From Bradyrhizobium sp. (lineage in GTDB: Bacteria; Pseudomonadota; Alphaproteobacteria; Rhizobiales; Xanthobacteraceae): a stretch of DNA of 13,765 nucleotides. Shown piece by piece: positions 6,234 to 12,584 of this stretch (its first letter is position 1; each line of letters begins with the position of its first letter). The position numbers and the translations under genes are program-made. The notes beneath the pieces were generated by a model. That model searched no databases and had not been told where the DNA came from. It was given only the letters and a program-made list of their open reading frames with translations. The stretch lies in the NCBI GenBank assembly GCA_028290305.1, contig JAQGKC010000235.1:1-13765 (forward strand), in the 5' to 3' direction.

Positions 6234-7502
6234 ATGTATCACCACGTCAAGAAACTGATGTTCACCGTCCGCGTCGACGAACCGGATCCACGCTTTGGCA
6301 ACATGCTCCTTGAGCAATTCGGCGGCGCCAATGGCGAACTCGCAGCCGCGATGCAATATTCGATACAAGGTTTGAACTGCGAGGATCCGGATCGCAAAGA
6401 CCTGCTGATGGATATCGGTACCGAGGAACTGAGCCATCTCGAAGTCGTGGGAACCCTTGCCCGCATGCACCTCAAGCCGGCAAAGTTCGACCGTCAGGCC
6501 GCCGAAGCCGATCCCCTGATAGCAATCGCAGGCGGCGGCGGAGTGAACCTGTTCAATTCCCAAGGCAACGCCTGGACTGCCGATTACCTGAAAATCACCG
6601 GCGAGCTCGACGTCGACCTGCGCAGCAATATCGCGGCCGAAGCGCGCGCGAAGATCGTCTATGAACGGCTGATCAATTTCTGCGACGACGCCGGCACCAA
6701 GGACGCACTCCAATTCCTGATGACCCGGGAAATTACCCACATGAAGGCGTTCGCGCTGGCGCTCGAGAGCATGGGCAAGCCTGCCTTCAGCATCGGCCGC
6801 ATCGCGCCGACACCGGGGCTGGTTGACCAGTTCTTCAATGATTCCACCGGCGCGGGGGAGCATGGCGAGATTGACACCCGCGGTCCTTGGAACGAAGGCA
6901 ATGGCTGGGTCTTTACGGAATCGCCAGCGATTCAGGCAGAGGCGGGTGCATCGACCGCGATCGTGACCGAAAGTTCGCCCCCGGTCGATGCGAACGGATT
7001 GAGCGAACTACTGATCGATGAACTCCGCGACATCCTGCACGCGGAAGAGCAACTGACAAAAGCGCTTCCGAAGATGGCCGAGGCGGCGCGTTTCGATCAG
7101 TTGCGGGAGCTGTTCGAACAGCATCTCGCCGAGACCAAAAATCAGGTGGAGCGCCTCAATGAGTGCTTCGAACTGCTCGGAAAGACAGCTCGCGCGAAAC
7201 CTTGCAAGGGCATGATGGGGCTTATCGAGGAAGGCCAGGAGATCATGACCGAAGGCGAGAAAAAGGAGGACGCGGCTGCCGACCTTTCGCTGATCGGAGC
7301 GGCGCAGCGTGTGGAGCACTATGAGATCTCGGCTTACACGACGGCGAAAAACCTTGCCCAGCAGCTCCGGCACAGTGCCATTGTTGCGCTATTGTCGAAG
7401 TCGCTGGCGGAAGAAGAGAACTCGAACCAGTTGCTCGACCAAGTCGCTCGATCGCTGATGTCGGTGGCAAAGATGCCCGCCGCTATCGAACAGGCCGATT
7501 AA
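6234..7502 (+). CDS. Manganese catalase fused to a YciF/DUF892 ferritin-like domain
   Basis: A 422-residue protein of two ferritin-like domains. Residues 1 to about 220 are a dimanganese catalase, with ligands seen as E35 (NGELAAAMQ), E65 and H68 (EELSHLE), E136 (AEARAKIVYERL) and H169 (REITHMKAF). The 33-residue spacing between the last Glu and His matches characterised Mn catalases. A Gly/Ala/Ser-rich linker (about 225-254) leads to a DUF892/YciF domain (about 256-410) with DELRDILHAEEQLTKALP, HLAETKNQVERL, QRVEHYEISAY and LAEEENSNQLL. It should split hydrogen peroxide to water and oxygen; the YciF part probably binds a second di-metal site. The ATG at 6234 was chosen because the catalase sequence begins there with GAGG upstream. 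The promoter is EcfG-like. Confidence 0.93.
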   Translation: MYHHVKKLMFTVRVDEPDPRFGNMLLEQFGGANGELAAAMQYSIQGLNCEDPDRKDLLMDIGTEELSHLEVVGTLARMHLKPAKFDRQAAEADPLIAIAGGGGVNLFNSQGNAWTADYLKITGELDVDLRSNIAAEARAKIVYERLINFCDDAGTKDALQFLMTREITHMKAFALALESMGKPAFSIGRIAPTPGLVDQFFNDSTGAGEHGEIDTRGPWNEGNGWVFTESPAIQAEAGASTAIVTESSPPVDANGLSELLIDELRDILHAEEQLTKALPKMAEAARFDQLRELFEQHLAETKNQVERLNECFELLGKTARAKPCKGMMGLIEEGQEIMTEGEKKEDAAADLSLIGAAQRVEHYEISAYTTAKNLAQQLRHSAIVALLSKSLAEEENSNQLLDQVARSLMSVAKMPAAIEQAD

Positions 7503-7531
7503 GCGGGTGCTGCCGTAATCCGAATTCATTG

Positions 7532-7580
7532 CCGGCAACGTGCCAGCACGGAATCCTTTCGGCCGGAAGGTTCTTGCCGG
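7532..7580 (+). terminator. Possible stem-loop downstream of the Mn-catalase gene
   Basis: Outer arms CCGGCAA (7532-7538) and TTGCCGG (7574-7580) enclose an imperfect palindrome CCTTTCGGCCGGAAGG (7555-7570). There is no T-run after it. It could end or stabilise the catalase transcript. Confidence 0.25.
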
Positions 7581-7723
7581 TGGCGGCGTCAAATGATGTT
7601 GAACCATTTAACCTTGGCTGTGTCGAATCTAGATCAAGGCTCGGCAATAAATTGATGGGGTAGAACGGCGTCGAGGGTACTTGTGAGGCGTTAGATCAAG
7701 CACAACAACAAAGGAATGCCGAT

Positions 7724-7870
7724 ATGAAGGTGAACAATAGTCAGAAATCCGACAAGGCGGACGATGGTCTCCCTCGCGAGACTCTGAATGATTGGCAACG
7801 GAAGGATGCAGCAAAAAAAGCGGACGAAGCTAAGCATCGCGATGCAAACCCCAAGGACGCAGGAAAATAG
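7724..7870 (+). CDS. Small highly charged hypothetical protein (48 aa)
   Basis: The ATG at 7724 opens a 48-codon frame ending TAG at 7868-7870. An AAAGGA ribosome site sits about 8 bases upstream. The product is almost wholly hydrophilic: ADDGLPRETLNDWQRKDAAK followed by KADEAKHRDANPKDAGK, with many Lys, Asp and Glu, no Cys and no hydrophobic stretch. Its centre should be helical and its ends disordered. I do not recognise a named family. It follows the Mn-catalase fusion by 220 bases on the same strand. The composition recalls small stress-associated hydrophilic proteins, but it lacks the KGG repeats of YciG. No GGAAC-type site was found in front of it. Confidence 0.6.
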   Translation: MKVNNSQKSDKADDGLPRETLNDWQRKDAAKKADEAKHRDANPKDAGK

Positions 7871-8001
7871 AAACATCCCTCGGATGGACAGCACTTCGTG
7901 ATGGCAATTTCGCTACTTCCAAGTGCTTCTTCAAACAATCGAAAACCTTGACGTGATGGATTTAAGGCTGAAACCGATGCGCTGGATCCGCGCGTCCTGG
8001 T

Positions 8002-8187
8002 TCAGCCGCCCAGCACATTTCCCCAGCCATCGAACACGTACCCCTTCCATGCGACACTCCCGTCCTCGCGAGCAACGCAAGAGCTGCGAAAGGCGACTGC
8101 CTCTTCGCCACTCCAAGTGACGATGGTGTCCGATATCCGATCATGAAGTATCGCGGGCTCTGACAACGCGCGGAAGTATGCCGCCAC
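8002..8187 (-). CDS. Small hypothetical protein, start uncertain
   Basis: A frame of 61 codons from a GTG at 8187, open upstream to a TAA at 8227-8229, ends TGA at 8002. The product reads like a real folded fragment: VAAYFRALSEPAILHDRISD, later TIVTWSGEEAVAFRSSC, and an end of WKGYVFDGWGNVLGG. These are alternating strand-like segments with conserved-looking Trp/Gly turns. Codon third positions are consistent with coding. No ATG and no strong ribosome site exist, so the N-terminus may be lost or the start may be non-standard. I do not recognise the family. It lies downstream of the DUF4142 gene on the same strand, beyond a strong hairpin. Confidence 0.42.
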   Translation of the reverse strand: MAAYFRALSEPAILHDRISDTIVTWSGEEAVAFRSSCVAREDGSVAWKGYVFDGWGNVLGG

Positions 8188-8222
8188 CTGTCTCGCTTCA
8201 AGCCGACCACGGAGCAGTTTTG

Positions 8223-8255
8223 GGGATTACGGGCGCCGGGACGTCACGTAATCCC
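8223..8255. terminator. Strong inverted repeat downstream of the DUF4142 gene
   Basis: Perfect 9-base arms GGGATTACG (8223-8231) and CGTAATCCC (8247-8255) enclose a 15-base loop that itself contains GGCGCC. The repeat starts 20 bases past the DUF4142 stop on the minus strand. There is no T-run on either side, so a role as terminator or RNA 3' end is probable but not certain. Confidence 0.45.
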
Positions 8256-8275
8256 TCGACCAATCCGACGAAAGC

Positions 8276-8824
8276 CTAATGCTTTCCGACTGTCTTGCCT
8301 GCTGCCAGATCCTGAGCCATCTCCAGATGATGCCGCAACGTCGGCAGGGTCTTGTCCGCCCAATCCTTCAATTTCGCGTTCTCGCCGCTCTTGGCGTAGC
8401 GCTCAAACAGTGACACGGCGTCCTTGTGGCCGCTCACTTGATCGCTGCTATAGCGCGAACTGAAATCCGATCCCTTGAGTGACTTCAGTTTGTCCAGCGA
8501 ACTCTGATGGGAGCTATCGAGCGCGGTCGGCAATTCCGCCTTTACATCGCCGCCTGAAACCATCGCTTTAATGTCGTCCGAGGTCTTTTGGTGATCCTTT
8601 ATCATCATGCCGGCAAACGGCTTCTCCGAGGCGTTTCCACGCTCCTGCGCGAGCTGACTGGACTGGATTTCAAACATGTCGCTGATCGCAGCCTCTTTCA
8701 CGAAGTCCGCCGTGGTTGGCGCCACGCCCAGGACCGAGTTCACGCCGGTCTTTTCTCCGACCGACTGCGCAAGCGCCGGCGTCGCCAAGAGGATCAGAGC
8801 GAAACTGGAAGCCAAATATTTCAT
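8276..8824 (-). CDS. DUF4142 family exported protein
   Basis: A 182-residue protein with a clear Sec signal peptide (MKYLASSFALILLATPALAQ, cleavage after ALA). The mature part is a helical bundle typical of DUF4142: DFVKEAAISDMFEIQSSQLA, then FAGMMIKDHQKTSDDIK, then HKDAVSLFERYAKSGENAKL and ending LPTLRHHLEMAQDLA. The recurring His, Asp and Glu on helices resemble ferritin-like proteins, but a metal site is not proven. The start at 8824 was chosen over an upstream in-frame start at 9028 because it begins the signal peptide, has an AGGAAAGG ribosome site, and is preceded by a GGAAC-type promoter that lies inside the longer frame. The function is unknown; periplasmic stress roles are suspected. 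Confidence 0.9.
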   Translation of the reverse strand: MKYLASSFALILLATPALAQSVGEKTGVNSVLGVAPTTADFVKEAAISDMFEIQSSQLAQERGNASEKPFAGMMIKDHQKTSDDIKAMVSGGDVKAELPTALDSSHQSSLDKLKSLKGSDFSSRYSSDQVSGHKDAVSLFERYAKSGENAKLKDWADKTLPTLRHHLEMAQDLAAGKTVGKH

Positions 8825-8851
8825 GGTCGAACCTTTCCTGTTTGGGTAAGT

Positions 8852-8885
8852 ATCCAAACCAATTGGCGGTGCTTCCAATCGTTCC
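8852..8885 (-). promoter_or_regulatory. Candidate EcfG-type promoter of the DUF4142 gene
   Basis: Minus strand: GGAAC (8885-8881), 17 bases, then ATTGGTTTGGAT (8863-8852), fitting GGAAC-N18-TT. The ATTG lies 35 bases upstream of the ATG at 8824. The 12-mer and its spacing are identical to the site before the ElaB/YqjD-like gene. Confidence 0.5.
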
Positions 8886-9163
8886 CCGGTTGCGGATTTC
8901 GCCAAGATCAGTTTTGAGGGCTTCGGGCGCATCTTCATCCAGGGCGACCGTCGAGCGAAGCTGCCTCTCCCACAAAAGGCGCCTTCATGCCCCCAATAGA
9001 GCGGCAAAGCCAAGGTCAAATCGGGCAAGGAGAGATCAATCCCGACCTCTCACAGACCCTTCATACCGCACTGGCCGGCGATGGCCTTTTTTCCCCGGAT
9101 AGCAACCAAATGGGTCCACGAGGGTTTCATGGATCGCTGGGTAACTGTTTGCAGGAGCGCTCC
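8886..9163. other. Divergent intergenic region, no gene supported
   Basis: Together with the promoter at 8852-8885 this is about 340 bases between the divergent DUF4142 and MCDYSLH-type genes. Open frames crossing it have no ribosome site and no recognisable sequence. No GGAAC-N18/19-TT site faces the plus-strand gene. Confidence 0.4.
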
Positions 9164-9573
9164 ATGTGCGATTACAGCTTGCATGCGGTCGCAAGTCGTC
9201 CCGCCGAAGTAGCGGAGACACTGGTATCGACCAAATTCCAATCCACGACCACGCGCGGTTTTGCCAATCCCGACAGCCCGACCGTTGCGATCTGCCTTCG
9301 TCCCGGGACCGAAATCGCATTCGAGACTGACGCCCTCACGGACGGCTTCCTGTTCAGGCGGAGCGTTCATGCCCGCCTGGCGCGATTCCGCCAGATAGGC
9401 CTTGATTGCGCCACCCGCATCACGACGCGCTGGAATTTTCGAATGGTGTCATCGTGCTGCTCACCGAGCTGACGCCGGGGCAACGAGCCGTCGTCCTGCA
9501 ATTACCGGCAAACCGGGCTGAGCCCAAGCCAGGCGCGCCTCAACACGTGGTCCAGGAGTTAGCCGAGACCTGA
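9164..9573 (+). pseudogene. Conserved-looking hypothetical protein with a one-base frameshift
   Basis: The ATG at 9164 has an AGGAG ribosome site 7 bases upstream. It opens MCDYSLHAVASRPAEVAETL and runs through VAICLRPGTEIAFETDAL and ARFRQIGLD; the straight frame then stops at 9472 after a poor tail. One frame over, the text continues HPHHDALEFSNGVIVLLTEL, then TPGQRAVVLQLPANRAEPKP, to a TGA at 9571-9573. The two halves join smoothly if one base is added at about 9408-9414 (GCGCCACCC). The span of 410 bases is exactly one short of 137 codons. I believe this N-terminus recurs in alphaproteobacterial hypothetical proteins, but its function is unknown to me. Downstream frame quality suggests a recent loss or a sequence error. 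Confidence 0.75.
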
Positions 9574-9681
9574 GGCAACTCGCAGCCGGACAAGCTCCCT
9601 TGTCTCTGGCGCGCTGTTGAAGCCGCTACGGCTCGTTGACTTCTCGCGCTGGCTGACCGGGCCGCGGGCCTGGGGACAAAT

Positions 9682-9707
9682 GGAACACCTCCCGCCTCTC
9701 GTTTGTT
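9682..9707 (+). promoter_or_regulatory. Candidate EcfG-type promoter of the pyruvate-oxidase-like gene
   Basis: GGAAC (9682-9686), 17 bases, then TGTT (9704-9707) fits the EcfG pattern GGAAC-N16/17-cGTT apart from the first base of the -10 side. It lies 33 bases upstream of the GTG start at 9741. Confidence 0.55.
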
Positions 9708-9740
9708 GGCTGAGCGCCGCTTCGATAATTGGAGTTTTCG

Positions 9741-11603
9741 GTGTCCCAAACTGTAGGTGATTTTCTCGTCCAGCGTCTTCACGACTGGGGTGTAAGCAAC
9801 GTCTTCGGTTATCCCGGCGACGGCATCAACGGCGTGTTTGGCGCCCTCAATCGCGCCGATGGAAAAATCCAATTCATCCAGGCCCGGCACGAGGAGATGG
9901 CTGCGTTTATGGCATCGGCTTATGCCAAGTTTTCCGGGCGTTTGGGTGTTTGCATCGCGACTTCGGGCCCTGGCGCCTCCCATCTGATCACGGGACTGTA
10001 TGATGCGTTGCTGGATCACCAACCAGTTTTAGCCATCGTCGGTCAGCAGGCACGCAACGCACTTGGCGGACAGTACCAGCAGGAGCTCGACTTAGTCTCG
10101 ATGTTCAAGGATGTTGCCAGCGCCTATGTCGCGCAGGCCTCCTCTCCGGCGCAGGTCCGGCATTTGATCGATCGCGCCGCCCGGATCGCGCTGTCGCGCC
10201 GGACCTTGACGGTGATCATCCTGCCCAACGACCTGCAGGATGAGCCCTATGAGGAACCGACTCGCGCGCATGGCACATTGCACTCCGGGGTCGGTTACGC
10301 GCCGCCGAAGATCGTGCCCCATGACGTTGAGCTCGACCGGGCTGCCGAGGTACTAAACGCGGGCGAAAAGGTCGCGATATTAGTCGGGGCCGGCGCGCTC
10401 GGTGCCTCGGACGAAGTCATCGCGGTAGCTGACAAATTATCCGCGGGTTGCGCCAAGGCGCTGCTCGGCAAGGCCGTTCTTCCCGACGATTTGCCTTGGG
10501 TAACAGGCTCGATAGGTCTGCTCGGAACTGAGCCTAGCTACAAACTGATGACGGAATGCGACACGCTGCTCATGATTGGATCGGCATTTCCCTATTCCGA
10601 GTTTCTTCCAGAGGAAGGTGGGGCTCGCGGCGTGCAGATCGACATCGATGCCAGCATGCTGTCGATTCGTTTTCCGATGGAAGTCGGGCTGGTTGGCGAT
10701 GCCGCCGAAACGCTGCGCGCCCTGCTCCCACGGCTTCGCCAGAAACTTGCAGGAGATTGGCGCAAGACCATCGAAATTAACGTTAGGGGCTGGTGGAAGA
10801 CGCTGGAAGACCGCGCCCGGCAACCGGCCGAACCTGTCAATCCGCAACGCGTGACCTGGGAATTGTCCCCGCGATTGCCGGAACGCGTGATCATCACCAG
10901 CGATTCCGGCTCCTGCGCTAACTGGTTTGCACGCGATCTGAAAATGCGCCGCGGGATGAAAGCGTCCCTTTCGGGAGGATTGGCATCGATGGGTGCCGCG
11001 GTGCCATATGCGATTGCTGCCAAATATGCCGATCCGGATCGCCCCGTGATTGCCCTGGTCGGCGATGGCGCCATGCAGATGAACAACATGGCCGAGCTGA
11101 TCACGGTCGCCAAATATTGGCGGCAATGGCAAGATCATCGCTGGATTGTCTGTGTGTTCAATAACGAGGATCTCAATCAAGTCACATGGGAGCAGCGGAT
11201 TATCAACGGCGATCCGAAATTCGAAGCGTCACAGCGGATACCGAACGTTTCGTATTCGCGCTTCGCAGAGCTAATCGGTTTGCGCGGAATCTATGTCGAT
11301 GATCCCAACACTCTTGGATCCGCTTGGGATCAGGCGCTCGCCAGCGATGTACCGGTCGTGCTGGAGGTGAAAACCGACCCCGAGGTGCCGCCTCTTCCTC
11401 CTCACATTACACTTCAGCAGGACCAAAAATTTCTCGATCGCGCTCGCCAAAGGCGATCCGGACGAGGTTGGCGTTATCCGCGGCGCGGCACGGCAGGTAT
11501 TGGAGACTATCCTGCCCGGAAAGGAATGAATTCCCATAAAGGAATGAGTTCCCATAGAGCCCGTGCGAGAAGTACGAGGCCGAGCAGATACCGGCTTAAA
11601 TAA
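9741..11603 (+). CDS. Thiamine-diphosphate enzyme, pyruvate-oxidase-like (C-terminus frameshifted)
   Basis: The family layout is complete. A TPP pyrimidine-binding domain (about 1-165) includes YPGDGINGVFGAL and the catalytic Glu in RHEEMAAFMASAYAKFSG. A central domain (about 190-330) follows. A TPP/Mg domain (about 375-530) has GDGAMQMNNMAEL and FNNEDLNQVTWEQR. Relatives oxidise or decarboxylate pyruvate or other 2-oxo acids, often with FAD, at the membrane. The GTG at 9741 was chosen because GGAG lies 6 bases upstream and the domain begins at once. After HITLQQDQKF the frame runs on to 11603, overlapping the SDR gene by 8 bases. One frame over, it reads SIALAKGDPDEVGVIRGAAR and ends at a TGA at 11527-11529, which is the expected tail. 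Removing one base of AAAAATTT (11425-11432) restores 595 residues. The core enzyme is unaffected. The exact substrate is unknown. Confidence 0.9.
   Translation: MSQTVGDFLVQRLHDWGVSNVFGYPGDGINGVFGALNRADGKIQFIQARHEEMAAFMASAYAKFSGRLGVCIATSGPGASHLITGLYDALLDHQPVLAIVGQQARNALGGQYQQELDLVSMFKDVASAYVAQASSPAQVRHLIDRAARIALSRRTLTVIILPNDLQDEPYEEPTRAHGTLHSGVGYAPPKIVPHDVELDRAAEVLNAGEKVAILVGAGALGASDEVIAVADKLSAGCAKALLGKAVLPDDLPWVTGSIGLLGTEPSYKLMTECDTLLMIGSAFPYSEFLPEEGGARGVQIDIDASMLSIRFPMEVGLVGDAAETLRALLPRLRQKLAGDWRKTIEINVRGWWKTLEDRARQPAEPVNPQRVTWELSPRLPERVIITSDSGSCANWFARDLKMRRGMKASLSGGLASMGAAVPYAIAAKYADPDRPVIALVGDGAMQMNNMAELITVAKYWRQWQDHRWIVCVFNNEDLNQVTWEQRIINGDPKFEASQRIPNVSYSRFAELIGLRGIYVDDPNTLGSAWDQALASDVPVVLEVKTDPEVPPLPPHITLQQDQKFLDRARQRRSGRGWRYPRRGTAGIGDYPARKGMNSHKGMSSHRARARSTRPSRYRLK
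11521..11556 (+). repeat. 18-bp tandem duplication at the end of the pyruvate-oxidase-like gene
   Basis: Two adjacent copies, aaggaatgaattcccata (11521-11538) and aaggaatgagttcccata (11539-11556), differ at one base. The first copy holds the expected TGA stop of the upstream gene. Each copy contains a short GGAAT...TTCC dyad. Confidence 0.85.
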
Positions 11604-12453
11604 ACGGCTTGCCCCCAGTGACGGCCACGGTTGTGCCGGACGTGTAGCTAGATGATGGGTCTGCCAACATCACGTAGGCCGTAGCCAGTTCGGCGGGCTG
11701 TCCTGCGCGCTGCAAGGGCACCTGCTTGCCAAAATTTTTCACGGCGTCTTCAGGCATGGTCGACGGGATCAAAGGCGTCCAGATTGGCCCTGGCGCTACC
11801 GCATTCGCGCGAATGCCCTTTGCGGCCAGCATTTGCGCCAGTCCGCCAGTGAAGTTCTGGATGGCTCCTTTTGTCGTCGCGTAAGCCAACAGTATCGGAT
11901 TTGGCATATCGGAATTGACCGATGCCGTGTTGATGATCGCGCTGCCTTGCTTCATGTGAGGGACAGCGGCCTTGGTGAGATAGAACATCGCATGGATGTT
12001 CACCTCAAAGGTCATCTGCCATTCCTCGTCGGTGATGTCGTCGATGCCCTTGAAGGTGGCCTGATGGGCCGCGTTGTTGACCAGAATATCGACGCCTCCC
12101 AATGCCTCGACAGCCTGCTTGATGACGTAGCGGCAATGTTCCGGGCTGCGCAGGTCGCCCGCGACCAACACGGCCTTGCGGCCCTGCTGTTCGACGAGTG
12201 CCTTGACCTCGCGAGCATCGTCATGCTCGTCGAGATAGGCGATCAGGATATCGGCCCCCTCGCGCGCGTAGGCAATCGCCACGGCCCGGCCAATACCGCT
12301 GTCGCCTCCGGTGATCACCGCTTTCTTTCCCTTGAGCTTTCCCGATCCTTTGTAGCTGATCTCGCCATGGTCAGGTGGCGGGTCCATCTTCGCGGTCGAT
12401 CCGGGCATCGGCTGCCGCTGGGCCGGGTATGGCGGTTTCGGATAGTCTGCCAT
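11596..12453 (-). CDS. Short-chain dehydrogenase/reductase (YhxC/YhdF-like general stress type)
   Basis: A 285-residue classical-fold SDR with an N-terminal extension rich in Pro (YPKPPYPAQRQPMPG). The NAD(P)-binding motif TGGDSGIG is at 48-55, NNAA at 126-129 and N152 in the active-site tetrad. Catalytic S178, Y191 and K195 are in INTASVNSD and AYATTK, and PGPIWTPLIP follows. The extended SDRs of this type include B. subtilis general stress protein relatives; the substrate is unknown. The ATG at 12453 has GGAG 7 bases upstream. An in-frame start at 12498 is less likely because it would overlap the promoter-like site at 12480-12505. The gene converges on the pyruvate-oxidase-like gene and is divergent from the AlkB-like gene. 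Confidence 0.92.
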   Translation of the reverse strand: MADYPKPPYPAQRQPMPGSTAKMDPPPDHGEISYKGSGKLKGKKAVITGGDSGIGRAVAIAYAREGADILIAYLDEHDDAREVKALVEQQGRKAVLVAGDLRSPEHCRYVIKQAVEALGGVDILVNNAAHQATFKGIDDITDEEWQMTFEVNIHAMFYLTKAAVPHMKQGSAIINTASVNSDMPNPILLAYATTKGAIQNFTGGLAQMLAAKGIRANAVAPGPIWTPLIPSTMPEDAVKNFGKQVPLQRAGQPAELATAYVMLADPSSSYTSGTTVAVTGGKPFI

Positions 12454-12479
12454 GAGCTGTCTCCAATTGTTCGGCACGT

Positions 12480-12505
12480 CAATCACGGGCCGATGCAAGT
12501 GTTCC
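12480..12505 (-). promoter_or_regulatory. Candidate EcfG-type promoter of the SDR gene
   Basis: Minus strand: GGAAC (12505-12501), 17 bases, ATTG (12483-12480), fitting GGAAC-N18-TT. The ATTG lies 26 bases upstream of the ATG at 12453. This is the weakest of the five because the base pattern beyond ATTG differs. Confidence 0.4.
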
Positions 12506-12584
12506 CTTGAAATCGACGGGCTTCCTTCCGCGCTACTTCGCCCTATATGAAATTCGCCACTTAATCTCTTGAAGGACCGCTGGC

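Noticed and set aside
6165..6863. Minus-strand open frame of 232 codons opposite the Mn-catalase
   Set aside because: The plus-strand frame carries all the catalase ligands. The antisense frame is a by-product of G+C-rich codon use.
8825..9028. N-terminal extension of the DUF4142 gene to an upstream start
   Set aside because: It would bury the signal peptide, skip the good ribosome site and contain the promoter-like element.
10437..11180. Minus-strand open frame of 247 codons opposite the pyruvate-oxidase-like gene
   Set aside because: The plus strand encodes the complete TPP enzyme here. The minus product has no family features.
11833..12510. Plus-strand open frame of 225 codons opposite the SDR gene
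   Set aside because: The minus strand has the full SDR active site; the plus frame is a shadow.
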